Positions 8,396 to 18,745 of a stretch of 64,000 nucleotides of DNA are shown one piece after another. The first letter of the stretch is position 1; the number at the start of each line of letters is the position of its first letter. The DNA comes from Comamonadaceae bacterium OTU4NAUVB1. Its GTDB lineage: Bacteria > Pseudomonadota > Gammaproteobacteria > Burkholderiales > Burkholderiaceae_C. Location of the stretch: positions 360,036-424,035 of the forward strand of contig CP099607.1 of NCBI GenBank assembly GCA_024372625.1. The letters run 5' to 3'. The position numbers and the translations under genes are program-made. The notes below the pieces were generated by a model. That model was not told where the DNA came from. It worked only from the letters and a program-made list of their open reading frames with translations, and searched no databases.

Positions 8396-11244
8396 GGGGC
8401 CGCTCCAGGGGGCCGGGCCGTCACCGCCGCCCCGGACGGCTCGGCCGTCTCGGCCGGCTCCGGGACGCCGGGCGGCGCGCGGCGCGGCAGGACGAGGGTG
8501 AATTCCGCGCCGCCGTGCGCGCCGTCGGCCGCCGCGATCGTGCCGCCGTGCGCCTGGACGATCGCCTTGCAGATGGCCAGGCCGAGGCCGACGCCCGGCG
8601 TGGCCGATTCGGCCTGGCCGCGCGTGAACTTGTCGAACAGGGCGTGCGCGCGGCCGCGCATCGACGGCGGCAGTCCGGGGCCGTGGTCGCGCACCGCGAC
8701 CACCAGGGCGGCGTCGGTGGCGTGCGCCGCGATCACGATCGGCGGCGCGCCGTACTTCGCGGCGTTCTCCAGCAGGTTGACCAGCACGCGCTCCATCAGC
8801 ACGGCGTCGAACTCCACCAGCGGCAGGTCGGGCGCGAGGTCGGTCGCCACCACGCGCTCGCCGAGCGCGGGACGCGCCACGCGGATCGCCGCGCCGACCA
8901 CCTCCTCCACCGACTGCCATTCGCGCCGGAGCGCCACGGCGGCGCCGCCGCCGGCCTCCAGGCGCGCCATGTCCAGCAGGTTGCCCACCAGCGCATGCAG
9001 GGCGCGCGCCTGCGCCACGATGGCGCGCGCCGTCTCCGCGCGCGCGCGGTCGGCCGGCGACCCGGCCGTCTCCGTTTCCGGTGCCTGCAGCGAGTCGGCC
9101 AGCCCGACGAGCGCGGTCAGCGGCGTGCGCACGTCGTGCGAGATCGCCGCGAGCAGCGTGTTGCGCAGCGACTCCGATTCCATCTCCACCACCGCCCGCT
9201 GCGCCACCTCGACGTAGTGGACGCGTTCCAGCGCGATGGCGATCTGGCGCGCGAGCGTCTCCAGCTGCCGCGCCTGCTCCGGGATGCGCAGCCAGCGCGG
9301 CCGCGCCGGGCGCAGCGCCAGCACGCCGCGCACCCGCATCGGCGCGGCGAGCGGCACGCAGTGCCACGGCTGCGCGGCGAGCGTGGCGGTGCCCAGGCCG
9401 GCGCTGCGGCCCTGGGCGAAGGCCCATTCGGCCACGCCCATGTCGAAGCCCTCGGGCAGCGGCTCGGGTGGCACGAGGCGATCGGCCGCGTCGGCCACCA
9501 GCACCCGCGCCGCGCCGCCGAAGTGGCGCTGCACGGCCGCCGCGCCCAGCGCCGCCACCTGCGCGTGTTCCAGCGCGCCGGACAGTTCGCGCGTCAGCTC
9601 GAACAGCGACTGCGCGCGCCGCTCGCGGCTCGCCGACACGCGCGCGGTGAAGCGCAAGCCGGCGGTGAGCTGGCCCACCAGCAGCCCGACGGCGAGCATG
9701 ACGGCGAAGGTCACGAGGTACTGCACGTCGCTGATGGCGAAGGACCAGCGCGGCGTGACGAAGAAGAAGTCGAAGGCGGCCACGTCGAGCAGCGCCGCCA
9801 GCGCCGCCGGCCCGCGCCCGAAGCGCATCGCGATGCCGACCACGCCCAGCAGGAACAGCATGACGATGTTGACCTCCTCCAGCACGCCCGACAGCGGCGT
9901 GGCGACCAGCGTCACGGCGACGGCGGCGACCACCGCCCAGACGTGGCCGTGCCTGCGCCCGGACGCGCCGTCGGCGGCGTCGGCGCCGTCCGTGTCCCCT
10001 CCGGGCGCGTCGGGCGCGTCCTCCGGCGCGCCCGTGCGGCGGCCGGCGAGCCGGCGCGCGTCCGGCGCCGTGGCGGCCTCCACGATGTCGAGCGACGGCG
10101 CGCGGCGCGCCAGCGCGCGGGCGAGCGACGCCCGGGGCCAGGCGCGGCGCCAGCCGGTCGCCGCGCCGGGCCGTCCGATCACCAGCGTGGCGCAGTTCAG
10201 GCGCCGGGCCTCGGCGGCCAGGGCGCGGGCCACGTCGGCCCCGGTCAGCACCGCCGTCGCCGCGCCCAGCTCGCCCGCGAGTTCGAGCACCGCCAGGATG
10301 CGGTCGCGCCGCCACGCCGGCAGGCGCTGCAGGGCGGGCGTCTCCACGTAGGCCGCGTGCCAGCGCACGTTGAGCCGCGCGGCCAGGCGGGCGGCCGCGC
10401 GCACGGTCTGCGCCGCGTCCTCGCGCGGGCCGACGCACGCCAGGATCGCGCCGGAGGTGTCCCAGGCCTGCAGGCCGCCCTCGCCGGCCCCGTCCCCGGA
10501 CGCGCTGCCGGACTGCGCCACGCGCCAGCCGCGCATGTCGTCCTCCACGTGCTCGGCGGTACGCCGCAGGGCGATCTCGCGCAGCGCGATCAGGTTGCCC
10601 TTGCGGAAGAAGTTGCGCGCCGCCCGCTCGGCCTGCGCCGGCAGGTAGACCTTGCCGGCCGCCAGCCTCGCAGTGAGCTCGTCGGGCGTGACGTCGACCA
10701 GCACCACCTCGTCGGCCTCGTCGAGCACGCGGTCGGGCACCGTCTCCTGGACGCGCACGCCGGTGATGGCGCCGATGGTGCCGTTCAGGCCCTCCAGGTG
10801 CTGCACGTTGAGCGCCGACCATACCTCGATGCCGGCGTCGAGCAGCTCGCGCACGTCCTGCCAGCGCTTGGCATGGCGCGAGCCCGGCGCATTCGAATGC
10901 GCCAGCTCGTCGACCAGCAGCACCTCGGGCCGGCGCGCCAGCGCGGCGTCGAGGTCGAACTCGCCCAGCGCGTGGCCGCGCCGCGCGACCTCCCGCAGCG
11001 GCAGCCGCGCCAGGCCCTCGAGCAGGGCGGCGGTCTCGGCGCGGCCGTGCGTCTCGACCACCCCGATCAGCACGTCGCGGCCGGCGGCGTGCTCGCGGCG
11101 GGCGGCGACGAGCATCGCCCAGGTCTTGCCGACACCGGCGTTGGCGCCGAAGTAGATGCGCAGGCGGCCCCGCGCGGCGCGCGCCGTCTCGCCGCGCCAC
11201 TGGGCGAGCAGCGCGTCGGGGTCGGGGCGGAGGGGTTCGGGCAT
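8392..11244 (-). CDS. kdpD: Sensor histidine kinase KdpD
   Basis: Membrane sensor kinase for K+ limitation and turgor, 950 aa (E. coli KdpD is about 890). Domains in order: N-terminal KdpD domain with Walker-A-like GANAGVGKT near residue 33 and DELAHSNAPGSRH; a Usp-like domain (about 275-390); four close membrane helices (about 425-520, starting HVWAVVAAVAVTLVATPLSG); a GAF-like region; the dimerisation domain with phospho-acceptor H703 (AISHDVRTPLTAL); and a C-terminal ATPase domain with N-box LLENAAKYG and DHGPGLPP. An Asp/Gly/Ala-rich linker (around 400-420) before the first helix is an unusual extra. It lies between kdpC and kdpE in one operon. Confidence 0.97.
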
Positions 11245-11259
11245 GGGACGGACGGACGG

Positions 11260-11412
11260 TCAGGGCGCGCGCGGGCGGCGCGCGCCGGCCGAGCGTACCG
11301 CGCCGTGCCGATGCCGGCGCACCGTGCGCCGCAGCACGAACCACGCGAAGCCCAACGGCAGGCAGAAGGTCGCGCACGCGCAGAGCACGCGGAGCAGGTC
11401 GAGGCGGTCCAT
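11260..11412 (-). CDS. Small predicted membrane protein between kdpC and kdpD
   Basis: A 50-codon ORF that fits exactly in the kdpC-kdpD gap: its ATG is 12 nt after the kdpC stop and its TGA is 15 nt before the kdpD start. The product (MDRLDLLRVLCACATFCLPL then GFAWFVLRRTVRRHRHG) has one hydrophobic stretch at about residues 5-28 followed by a strongly basic tail, the layout of a single-pass inner-membrane peptide. No family is recognised. It could be a Kdp accessory peptide or a chance ORF; only the tight spacing and the membrane-like layout support it. Confidence 0.42.
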   Translation of the reverse strand: MDRLDLLRVLCACATFCLPLGFAWFVLRRTVRRHRHGAVRSAGARRPRAP

Positions 11413-11424
11413 GCGCCCGGTCCC

Positions 11425-11997
11425 TCAGCGCAGGGCGTCGAGCGCCAGGTTCAGCGCCAGCACGTTGACGCGGGGCTCGCCCAGCACGCCGGCCCAGCGC
11501 GGCTCGGTCCCGCGCTCGACCAGCGCCGCGACCCGCTCCACCGGCAGGCCCCGCGCACGGGCGACGCGGGCGATCTGGTAGCGCGCGGCGGCCGGGCTGA
11601 TGTCCGGGTCCAGCCCGCTCGCCGAGGTCGTCACCAGGTCCACCGGCACCGGCGCCGTGTTGCCCGGATCGGCCGCACGCAGCGCCGCGACGCGGCCTCG
11701 CACGGCCTCCACCAGCGCCGGGTTGAGCGGCCCCAGGTTGGCGCCGCCGGACGCGTTCGCGTCGTAGGGCGCCGGCGCCGTCGCCGAGGGCCGGCCCCAG
11801 AAGTGCCGGGGCTCGGTGAACGACTGGCCGATCAGGCGCGAGCCGACGACGCGGCCGTCGCGCTCGATCAGGCTGCCGGCGGCCTGGGCGGGGAAGGCGG
11901 CGCGCGCGACACCCGCGACGGCCAGCGGATAGAGCAGGCCGGTGAGCGCGCTGAACAGCGCGAGCAGCACGAGCGCGGGACGGAGGATGGAGGTCAT
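11425..11997 (-). CDS. kdpC: K+-transporting ATPase subunit KdpC
   Basis: Small membrane-anchored subunit of the KdpFABC potassium pump, 190 aa, the normal length. One N-terminal membrane helix ([21 protein letters not shown]) is followed by a periplasmic domain containing the family text [33 protein letters not shown] and [18 protein letters not shown]. KdpC stabilises the complex and influences ATP affinity of KdpB. It begins 37 nt after the kdpB stop. Confidence 0.97.
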   Translation of the reverse strand: MTSILRPALVLLALFSALTGLLYPLAVAGVARAAFPAQAAGSLIERDGRVVGSRLIGQSFTEPRHFWGRPSATAPAPYDANASGGANLGPLNPALVEAVRGRVAALRAADPGNTAPVPVDLVTTSASGLDPDISPAAARYQIARVARARGLPVERVAALVERGTEPRWAGVLGEPRVNVLALNLALDALR

Positions 11998-12034
11998 GGC
12001 GTGGAGGTTCCGGTGGGAGGGGCGGGTCGCGGGC

Positions 12035-14143
12035 CTAGGCCAGGCCGAGCGCGACCAGCAGGAGGTCGATGAGCTTGATGCCGGCGAAGGGCACCACCAG
12101 GCCGCCCAGGCCGTAGATGGCGAGGTTGCGGCGCAGCAGCGCGGCCGCGCCCACCGGCCGGTAGCGCACGCCCTTCAGCGCCAGCGGGATCAGGAAGACG
12201 ATCACCAGCGCGTTGAAGATCACCGCGCTCAGGATGGCCGACGACGGGCTGCCCAGGCGCATCACGTCGAGCGCGCCGAGCTGCGGGTAGGTGCCCACGA
12301 AGATCGCCGGGATGATGGCGAAGTACTTGGCCACGTCGTTGGCGATGGAGAAGGTGGTGAGCGAGCCGCGCGTCATCAGCAGCGCCTTGCCGGTCTCCAC
12401 CACCTCCAGCAGCTTGGTCGGGTTGGAGTCGAGGTCGACCATGTTGCCGGCCTCCTTGGCGGCCTGCGTGCCGCTGCCCATGGCCACCGCCACGTCGGCC
12501 TGGGCCAGCGCGGGGGCGTCGTTGGTGCCGTCGCCGGTCATGGCGACCAGGCGGCCCTCGGCCTGGTAGCGGCGGATCAGCGCGAGCTTGTCCTCGGGCG
12601 TGGCCTCGGCCAGGAAGTCGTCGACGCCGGCCTCCGCCGCGATGGCGGCGGCGGTGAGCGGGTTGTCGCCGGTGATCATGATGGTGCGGATGCCCATCGC
12701 GCGCAGTTCGGCGAAGCGCTCGCGGATGCCGGCCTTGACGATGTCCTTGAGCTCGACGACGCCCAGCGCGCGCGCGCCCTCGGCCACGGCCAGCGGCGTG
12801 CCGCCACGCCGCGCGACGTCCTCGGCGGCGCGCAGGACCTCGGGGGCCATCGTGCCGCCGAGCGCCTCGACGTGCCGGCGCACCGCCGCCACCGCGCCCT
12901 TGCGCAACGCCCCCGTGCCGCCGTCGCCCGCCGGCGCGCCGGGCGCGCCGGACGCGGCCGGCAGGTCGGCGCCGCTCATGCGCGTGTGGGCCGTGAAGGC
13001 CACCGGGCGCGCGCCCTCGACCGCGGCGTCCGACACGCCCTGGCGCCGCGCCAGCTCGACGATGCTGCGGCCCTCGGGCGTCTCGTCGGCCAGCGAGGCC
13101 AGCAACGCCACGCGCGCCAGCCGCGCGGGCTCGACGCCCGGGGCCGGCAGGAAGGCGTCGGCCTGGCGGTGGCCGTGCGTGATGGTGCCGGTCTTGTCCA
13201 GCAGCAGCACGTCGACGTCGCCCGCCGCCTCGACCGCGCGGCCCGAGGTCGCGATCACGTTGGCCTGCATCATCCGGCTCATGCCGGCCACGCCCACGGC
13301 CGCCAGCAGCCCGCCGATGGTCGTGGGGATCAGGCAGACCAGCAGCGCGACCAGCGCGGTCAGCGACACCACCGTGCCCGCGCCCATCGCGCCGACGGCG
13401 AAGACCGAGAACGGCAGCAGCGTGACGGTGACCATCAGGAACACCAGCGTCAGCGCCACCAGCAGAACGGTCAGCGCGACCTCGTTGGGCGTGCGCTGGC
13501 GCCGGGCGGTCTCGACCATGCCGATCATGCGGTCGAGGAACGATTCGCCCGGGTTCACGCCCACGCGCACCACCAGCCAGTCCGACAGCACGCGGGTGCC
13601 GCCGGTGACGGCGCTGAAGTCGCCGCCCGACTCGCGCACCACCGGCGCCGACTCGCCCGTGATGGCGCTCTCGTCGACCGCGGCCACGCCCTCGATCACC
13701 TCGCCGTCGAGCGGGATCACGTCGCCGGCCTCGACCCACACGACGTCGTCGCGGCGCAGTTCGCTCGCGCGCACCGGCAGGAAGCCGCCGTCGCGGCGCG
13801 GCGTCTTCAGCTTGCGCGCCCAGGTGTCCTGGCGCAGGCCGCGCAGCGACGCCGCCTGCGCCTTGCCGCGCCCCTCGGCCAGCGCCTCGGCGAAATTGGC
13901 GAACAGCACCGTGAACCACAGCCACACCGCGGTGGCGCCGGCGAAGGACGGCGGCATGCCGCCGTCCTCCGGGTGGGTCAGCGCGTGCACCCACAGCAGC
14001 GTGGTCAGCACGCTGCCGACGTAGACGATGAACATGACCGGATTGCGCCACTGCACGCGCGGATCGAGCTTGGCCACCGCGCCGCGCAGCGCCGGGACGA
14101 CCAGGGCCGCGTCGAACAGGGAAAGGGACGAACTGCCTGACAT
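12035..14143 (-). CDS. kdpB: K+-transporting P-type ATPase subunit KdpB
   Basis: Catalytic subunit of the KdpFABC pump, 702 aa, in the inner membrane. Seen: the actuator-domain motif TGESAPV, phosphorylated Asp D316 in [12 protein letters not shown], the nucleotide-binding region with a Gly/Ala-rich insertion ([12 protein letters not shown]), [14 protein letters not shown] and the hinge [21 protein letters not shown]. An AAGGAT ribosome-binding site precedes the chosen ATG at 14143. It follows kdpA by 11 nt. All key P-type residues are present, so the pump should be active. Confidence 0.98.
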   Translation of the reverse strand: MSGSSSLSLFDAALVVPALRGAVAKLDPRVQWRNPVMFIVYVGSVLTTLLWVHALTHPEDGGMPPSFAGATAVWLWFTVLFANFAEALAEGRGKAQAASLRGLRQDTWARKLKTPRRDGGFLPVRASELRRDDVVWVEAGDVIPLDGEVIEGVAAVDESAITGESAPVVRESGGDFSAVTGGTRVLSDWLVVRVGVNPGESFLDRMIGMVETARRQRTPNEVALTVLLVALTLVFLMVTVTLLPFSVFAVGAMGAGTVVSLTALVALLVCLIPTTIGGLLAAVGVAGMSRMMQANVIATSGRAVEAAGDVDVLLLDKTGTITHGHRQADAFLPAPGVEPARLARVALLASLADETPEGRSIVELARRQGVSDAAVEGARPVAFTAHTRMSGADLPAASGAPGAPAGDGGTGALRKGAVAAVRRHVEALGGTMAPEVLRAAEDVARRGGTPLAVAEGARALGVVELKDIVKAGIRERFAELRAMGIRTIMITGDNPLTAAAIAAEAGVDDFLAEATPEDKLALIRRYQAEGRLVAMTGDGTNDAPALAQADVAVAMGSGTQAAKEAGNMVDLDSNPTKLLEVVETGKALLMTRGSLTTFSIANDVAKYFAIIPAIFVGTYPQLGALDVMRLGSPSSAILSAVIFNALVIVFLIPLALKGVRYRPVGAAALLRRNLAIYGLGGLVVPFAGIKLIDLLLVALGLA

Positions 14144-14154
14144 GGGGAGATCCT

Positions 14155-15936
14155 TCAGTGGCGCGATGCCATGAGTTGTTCGACGACCGGGCCGAGGGCG
14201 AGCGCCGGCACGTAGTTCAGCAGGCCCACCAGCACCACCGTGCCCACCAGCAGCGCGACGAACAGCGGCCCGTGCGTGGGCATGGTGCCGGCCGTGGCGG
14301 GCAGGCGCGGCTTGGCCGCCAGCGCCCCCGCGATGGCCAGCACCGGCACGATCATCCCGAAGCGGCCCAGCCACATCGCCACCGCCAGCAGCGCGTTGTA
14401 GAACGGCGTGTTGGCCGAGAGCCCGGCGAACGCGCTGCCGTTGTTGTTGGCCGCCGAGGTCAGCGCGTAGAGGATTTCCGAGAACCCGTGCGGCCCCGGA
14501 TTGGCGATGCCCGCGCGGCCCGCCCCCAGGCTCACCGCGAGCGCGGTGCCCGCGAGCACCAGCATCGGCGTGACCAGGATGGCCACGGAGGTCAGCTTCA
14601 TCTCGTGCACCTCGATCTTCTTGCCGAGGTACTCCGGCGTGCGGCCGATCATCAGGCCGGCGATGAAGACCGCCAGGATGGCGAAGACCAGCATGCCGTA
14701 GAGCCCGCTGCCGACGCCGCCGAAGACCACCTCCCCCAGCTGCATCAGCACCATCGGCACCATGCCGCCCAGCGGCGTGAAGGCGTCGTGCATGCCGTTG
14801 ACCGCGCCCACGGAGGCCGCCGTCGTCACGGTCGCGAACAGCGCCGTGCCCGCGATGCCGAAGCGCGTCTCCTTGCCTTCCATGTTGCCGCCGGCCTGCA
14901 GCGCGCCCGCCGCCTGGTCCACGCCCAGGGGCGTCAGCAGCGGATTGCCCGCCTGCTCGGCCGGCACGATGACCGCCACGGCGGCGACGAACAGCACCGT
15001 CATGGCCGCCAGCAGCGCCCAGCCCTGGCGCCGGTCGCCCACCACCCGGCCGAACGCGAAGCACAGGGCGGTCGGGATCAGGAACATCGCCAGCATCTGC
15101 GCGAAGTTGGTCAGCGCCGTCGGGTTCTCGAAGGGATGGGCCGAGTTGGCGTTGAAGAAGCCGCCGCCGTTGGTGCCCAGCACCTTGATCGCCTCCTGCG
15201 AGGCCACCGGCCCCATGGCGATGGCCTGCGTCGCGAACGTGCCGGTGGCCGTCGCGGTGGCCGCCAGCGGGGTCGCCGCGCGCGGCGCGTCGAAGTTCTG
15301 GACCACGCCCTGGCCGGCCAGGAACAGCGCGAACACGAAGGCCAGCGGCAGCAGCAGCCAGAGCGTGATGCGCGTGACGTCGACCCAGAAGTTGCCGATG
15401 GCGCCGCGCGGCGCCGCGTCGCCGCCCCCGGCCTCGGTCCCGGTGCCCTTGCCGGCGCCGCGCGCGGCGAAGCCCCGGGCCAGCGCGAAGGCGACCGCGA
15501 TGCCGGTGGCCGCCGACAGGAAGTTCTGCACCGCCAGGCCGAGCATCTGCGTGAGGTGGCTCATCGTCGCCTCCCCCGCGTAGCCCTGCCAGTTGGTGTT
15601 GGAGACGAAGCTCACGGCGGTGTCGAAGGCCGAATCCGCCGACACCGGCCCCAGGCCCGCCGGATTGAGCGGCAGCAGCGCCTGGCCGCGCTGCAGGGCG
15701 TACACGGCCGCCACGCCCAGCGCGTTGAAGGCCAGCAGCGAGAAGGCGTAGTCGCGCCAGTGCATCGGGCGTCCGGGCACGACCCCGGCCAGCCGGTAGA
15801 GCGGCGCCTCCACGCGCGCCGTCCAGCGCGGCAGCCGGCCCTCGCACAGCGCCGCGACGAAGCGCCCGAGCGGCCAGCCCAGCACGACCAGCAGGGCGAG
15901 CAGCGCCGTCGTCAGGCCCCAGGCGGTGGCGTCCAT
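14155..15936 (-). CDS. kdpA: K+-transporting ATPase subunit KdpA
   Basis: Potassium-selective channel-like subunit, 593 aa with about ten membrane segments, in the inner membrane. Family text seen: [57 protein letters not shown] and [12 protein letters not shown]; the NGG and NNN segments belong to the four selectivity-filter-like loops. Normal length for KdpA (E. coli 557) with a short Gly-rich insert near residues 165-180. It starts 1 nt after the kdpF stop. Confidence 0.98.
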   Translation of the reverse strand: MDATAWGLTTALLALLVVLGWPLGRFVAALCEGRLPRWTARVEAPLYRLAGVVPGRPMHWRDYAFSLLAFNALGVAAVYALQRGQALLPLNPAGLGPVSADSAFDTAVSFVSNTNWQGYAGEATMSHLTQMLGLAVQNFLSAATGIAVAFALARGFAARGAGKGTGTEAGGGDAAPRGAIGNFWVDVTRITLWLLLPLAFVFALFLAGQGVVQNFDAPRAATPLAATATATGTFATQAIAMGPVASQEAIKVLGTNGGGFFNANSAHPFENPTALTNFAQMLAMFLIPTALCFAFGRVVGDRRQGWALLAAMTVLFVAAVAVIVPAEQAGNPLLTPLGVDQAAGALQAGGNMEGKETRFGIAGTALFATVTTAASVGAVNGMHDAFTPLGGMVPMVLMQLGEVVFGGVGSGLYGMLVFAILAVFIAGLMIGRTPEYLGKKIEVHEMKLTSVAILVTPMLVLAGTALAVSLGAGRAGIANPGPHGFSEILYALTSAANNNGSAFAGLSANTPFYNALLAVAMWLGRFGMIVPVLAIAGALAAKPRLPATAGTMPTHGPLFVALLVGTVVLVGLLNYVPALALGPVVEQLMASRH

Positions 15937-15937
15937 G

Positions 15938-16036
15938 TCAGAACGCCTCCGCGCGGATCAGCGCGACGACCAGGTAGGCGAACAGCAGCAGGGCGACCAG
16001 GCCGCCGACGCCGTAGAGCACGTCCATGGCGATCAT
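15938..16036 (-). CDS. kdpF: KdpF, single-helix stabilising peptide
   Basis: A 32-aa (or 29-aa if the ATG at 16027 is used) hydrophobic peptide, [20 protein letters not shown] followed by a short polar tail RAEAF. Length, single helix and position immediately before kdpA match KdpF, which stabilises the pump in the membrane. The upstream start at 16036 makes an ATGA overlap with the preceding small ORF, which suggests coupled translation from there. Confidence 0.88.
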   Translation of the reverse strand: MIAMDVLYGVGGLVALLLFAYLVVALIRAEAF

Positions 16037-16167
16037 TCGCGCGCTCCCGTCGCCGAGGGCGCCGCGCCCGCCGTCCGTCCCACCCCGGCGAGCCGGTCGA
16101 GCCCGACCACCATGCCGGCGACCCCGGCCCACAAAGCGGCCCCGGCCGCGATCCATGCGATGTCCAT
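16033..16167 (-). CDS. Small predicted membrane protein leading the kdp operon
   Basis: A 44-aa ORF starting MDIAWIAAGAALWAGVAGMV, with one hydrophobic helix (about residues 3-22) and a polar Gly/Ala-rich tail. Its TGA overlaps the first KdpF start by 4 nt (ATGA), strong evidence that it is translated as the first gene of the kdp transcript. The candidate regulatory repeats lie just upstream. No named family is recognised. It may be a leader peptide, a second KdpF-like subunit or a stabiliser. Confidence 0.6.
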   Translation of the reverse strand: MDIAWIAAGAALWAGVAGMVVGLDRLAGVGRTAGAAPSATGARE

Positions 16168-16218
16168 CTCTCGTTCCCGCGCCTGTTTGCGGCGCAGGCG
16201 GAAGTCTCGCGAGACGTC

Positions 16219-16270
16219 CGTAAAAACGGGGAAGAGATGGCGGGCGGCGGCGTAAAGAAAGCGTAAAAAC
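16219..16270. promoter_or_regulatory. CGTAAA direct repeats upstream of kdp operon (candidate KdpE site)
   Basis: CGTAAAAAC occurs at 16219-16227 and again at 16262-16270, with CGTAAAGAA at 16251-16259. All face the same way and lie 52-103 nt upstream of the first kdp-operon start. The last two copies are 11 bp apart, one helical turn, as expected for an OmpR-type dimer. On the transcribed strand they read TTTTTACG, reminiscent of T-rich KdpE boxes. KdpE binding is inferred. Confidence 0.5.
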
Positions 16271-16312
16271 CCGGCCGTGACGGCGCCGGCCCGGGCGTGG
16301 GGCGCGGCCCCG

Positions 16313-17200
16313 TCAGGCGCTCGCGCCGGGGCCGTCCGCCGACAGCGCGCGCGCCAGCCAGTCGCACAGCGCGCTGTCCGGGTCCTCGAAGCCGTGGATG
16401 GCCGAGAAGTGCTGCGCGTCGGGCTGGTCGAGCAGCTCGACCCGGTTGCCCGCCGCCCGCCACGCGTCGCGCCAGGCGAGCGACTGGCGCGCGAACTCGG
16501 CCTGCTCCCGGCCGCCCCAGGTCACGAGCACGGGCGTGGGGCACGCGCGCATCGCCAGCAGGGCCGGCGAGCAGCGCCGCACGATCTCCTCGGTCAGCTG
16601 GATCTTGGGCTGCAGGTAGCTGAAGCGCAGCGGCGCGAGGTCGTACAGCCCGCTGGCGAGCACCGCGCCGGCGAACGGGTCGGCCGGCAGGCCGTAGTCG
16701 CGCGCCCACTCGGTCTGCAGGCACATCGCCGCGAGGTGGCCGCCGGCCGAACTGCCGCCCACCGCCACCCGCGCCGGGTCGCCGCCGTGCGCGCCGATGT
16801 GGCGCAGCACCCAGGCGCAGGCCGCGCGCGCCTGGCGCACGATCTCGTCGAGCGTGACCGTGGGGCACAGCGCGTAGTCGGGCACCACCACCGTGATGCC
16901 GCGCCGCTGCAGGCCCAGCGCGACGCAGCCGAAATCCGCCGCCGACAGCGCGCGCCAGTAGCCGCCGTGGATGAAGACGAACACCGGCGCGTCCGGCCGG
17001 TCGGCCGGGAAGATGTCCAGCGTCTCGGCGCGCGTCGGGCCGTAGGGCACGCCCGTGCGGCAGGCCAGCGTCGCGCGGGCGTGCGCGCTGCGCTCGGCAT
17101 AGTGGCGGATCTCCGCCGCCCGGTCGGCCACCGGCAGGGCGGGGTCGTACTGGGCGTCGATCTGTTCCTGGGTCTGGAAGTCGCGGTAGAGGCGGGGCAT
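16313..17200 (-). CDS. Alpha/beta hydrolase, esterase / kynurenine-formamidase-like
   Basis: Soluble serine hydrolase, 295 aa. Seen: oxyanion-hole motif HGGYW (residues 78-82), nucleophile elbow GSSAG with Ser at about 151, and a C-terminal His in AQHFSAIHGF. This combination is typical of the HSL-like and arylformamidase-like alpha/beta hydrolases; substrates are short acyl esters or amides. It is the last gene of the run downstream of a complete Liv-type importer (37 nt after livF), so the imported compound may be its substrate or the parent of it. Exact substrate unknown. Confidence 0.85.
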   Translation of the reverse strand: MPRLYRDFQTQEQIDAQYDPALPVADRAAEIRHYAERSAHARATLACRTGVPYGPTRAETLDIFPADRPDAPVFVFIHGGYWRALSAADFGCVALGLQRRGITVVVPDYALCPTVTLDEIVRQARAACAWVLRHIGAHGGDPARVAVGGSSAGGHLAAMCLQTEWARDYGLPADPFAGAVLASGLYDLAPLRFSYLQPKIQLTEEIVRRCSPALLAMRACPTPVLVTWGGREQAEFARQSLAWRDAWRAAGNRVELLDQPDAQHFSAIHGFEDPDSALCDWLARALSADGPGASA

Positions 17201-17237
17201 GGGACGGTTCCTCGAAGAAGGGACGGTGAAGCGGGCG

Positions 17238-17978
17238 TCAGACCCCGATGTAGGTCTGCCAGAGGTCGGGCTGCGCCGCCAGGGCGGCCGAATCGCCCTG
17301 CCAGACGACGCGCCCGCGCTGCACGATGGTGTGGGTGTCGGCCAGCGCGATCAGGCGCTGCACGTACTTGTCGATCACCAGGATGCTCTGGCCCCCGGCG
17401 CGCAGCCGCGCGAGGCAGCGCCAGATCTCCTCGCGCACCAGCGGCGCCAGGCCCTCGGTGGCCTCGTCGAGCACCAGCAGGTGCGGGTTGGTCATCAGCG
17501 CCCGGCCGATGGCGAGCATCTGCTGCTCGCCGCCGGAGAGCTGGTCGCCCCGGTTGCGCGCGCGCTCGGCCAGCCGGGGGAACAGGTCGTGCACGCGATC
17601 GAGCGTCCACGGATCGGCCGAGCGGTTGCGGTTGGCGGCGAAGGCGCGCAGGTTCTCCGTCACCGACAGGTTGGGGAAGATCTGCCGGCCCTCGGGCACC
17701 ACCGCCAGGCCCATGCGGGCGATGCGGTCGGGCTCCAGGCGCTCGATGCGCTCGCCCAGGAAACGCACCGTGCCGCCGGCCGGGCGCAGCAGGCCGAGCA
17801 GCGCGCGCACGGTGGTGGTCTTGCCCATGCCGTTGCGCCCCAGCAGCGTGGCGACGTCGCCCGCGCCGATGCGCAGGCCGACGCCGAACAGCACCTGGCT
17901 GCTGCCGTAGGACGCCTGCAGGTCGTCGACCTCCAGCAGCGCCGGCCGCGCGGTGCCCGACCCCTCGGCCGCGCTCAC
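17238..17978 (-). CDS. livF: Branched-chain-type ABC transporter ATPase LivF
   Basis: ATP-binding subunit of a HAAT-family importer, 246 aa. Walker A GRNGMGKTT, signature LSGGEQQMLAIGRALMTNP and Walker B LLVLDEATEGLAP are intact; GRNGMGKTTTVRALLGLL is typical of LivF. Its ATG overlaps the livG stop by 4 nt, and every gene in this five-gene transporter set is similarly coupled. Substrate could be a branched-chain amino acid, an amide, urea or an aromatic acid; the binding protein decides. Confidence 0.93.
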   Translation of the reverse strand: MSAAEGSGTARPALLEVDDLQASYGSSQVLFGVGLRIGAGDVATLLGRNGMGKTTTVRALLGLLRPAGGTVRFLGERIERLEPDRIARMGLAVVPEGRQIFPNLSVTENLRAFAANRNRSADPWTLDRVHDLFPRLAERARNRGDQLSGGEQQMLAIGRALMTNPHLLVLDEATEGLAPLVREEIWRCLARLRAGGQSILVIDKYVQRLIALADTHTIVQRGRVVWQGDSAALAAQPDLWQTYIGV

Positions 17979-18745
17979 GAGACGGCCTCCGCCGGCGACG
18001 CGTCGCCCAGGTAGGCGCGCCGCACCGCCGGATGGGCGCGGATGTGCGCCGGCGCGCCCTCGGCGATCACGCGCCCCGACACCAGCACCGAGATGCGGTC
18101 GGCCAGCCGGAACACCGCGTCCATGTCGTGCTCCACCAGCAGCATCGTGGTCGTGCCGCGCAGCGACTCGAGCAGCGCCAGCATGCGCTCGGACTCGTCC
18201 GGCCCCATGCCGGCCATCGGCTCGTCGAGCAGCAGCAGGCGCGGCGACGTCGCCAGCGCCAGGCCGACCTCGAGCTGGCGCTGCTCGCCGTGGGCCAGGG
18301 CGCCGGCAATCGCCCGCTCCCGCCCGCCCAGGCCGACGCGCGCGGCGACCGCGTCGGCCTCGGCGTAGCGGGCGGTCTCCGCGCGCGCCGGACGCCAGAA
18401 GCGCAGGCTCGAGCCCTGGCGCGCCTGCACCGCCAGCGCCAGGTTGTCGCGCACCGACAGGCGGCGGAAGACGCTGGTGATCTGGTAGGAGCGGGCCAGC
18501 CCGCCCAGCACGCGGCGCGGCATCGACGACCGCGTGACGTCCTCGCCGCCGAAGACGATGCGCCCGGCGTCGGGCGCCAGCGCGCCGGAGAGCTGGTGGA
18601 TCAGCGTCGTCTTGCCCGCGCCGTTGGGGCCGATGAGCGCGTGCAGCTCGCCCGGCATGACGCGCAGCTCGGCGTGGTCGGTGGCGACCAGGCCGCCGAA
18701 ACGCTTCACCAGGCCCTCGACGTGCAGCAGCGGCGCCGCGCTCAT
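17975..18745 (-). CDS. livG: Branched-chain-type ABC transporter ATPase LivG
   Basis: Second ATP-binding subunit, 256 aa, starting MSAAPLLHVEGLVKRFGGLV. Walker A GPNGAGKTTLIHQLSG, signature LAHGEQRQLEVGLALATSP and Walker B LLLLDEPMAGMGPDES are seen; the C-terminal LivG extension (GRVIAEGAPAHIRAHPAVRRAYLG) is present. The ATG at 18745 overlaps livM by 4 nt, and the C-terminus overlaps livF by 4 nt. It pairs with LivF on the cytoplasmic face of LivHM. Confidence 0.93.
   Translation of the reverse strand: MSAAPLLHVEGLVKRFGGLVATDHAELRVMPGELHALIGPNGAGKTTLIHQLSGALAPDAGRIVFGGEDVTRSSMPRRVLGGLARSYQITSVFRRLSVRDNLALAVQARQGSSLRFWRPARAETARYAEADAVAARVGLGGRERAIAGALAHGEQRQLEVGLALATSPRLLLLDEPMAGMGPDESERMLALLESLRGTTTMLLVEHDMDAVFRLADRISVLVSGRVIAEGAPAHIRAHPAVRRAYLGDASPAEAVS

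Noticed and set aside
8515..12072. 1185-codon plus-strand open frame opposite kdpD/kdpC
   Set aside because: Low-complexity translation; the minus strand carries complete Kdp proteins with catalytic residues.
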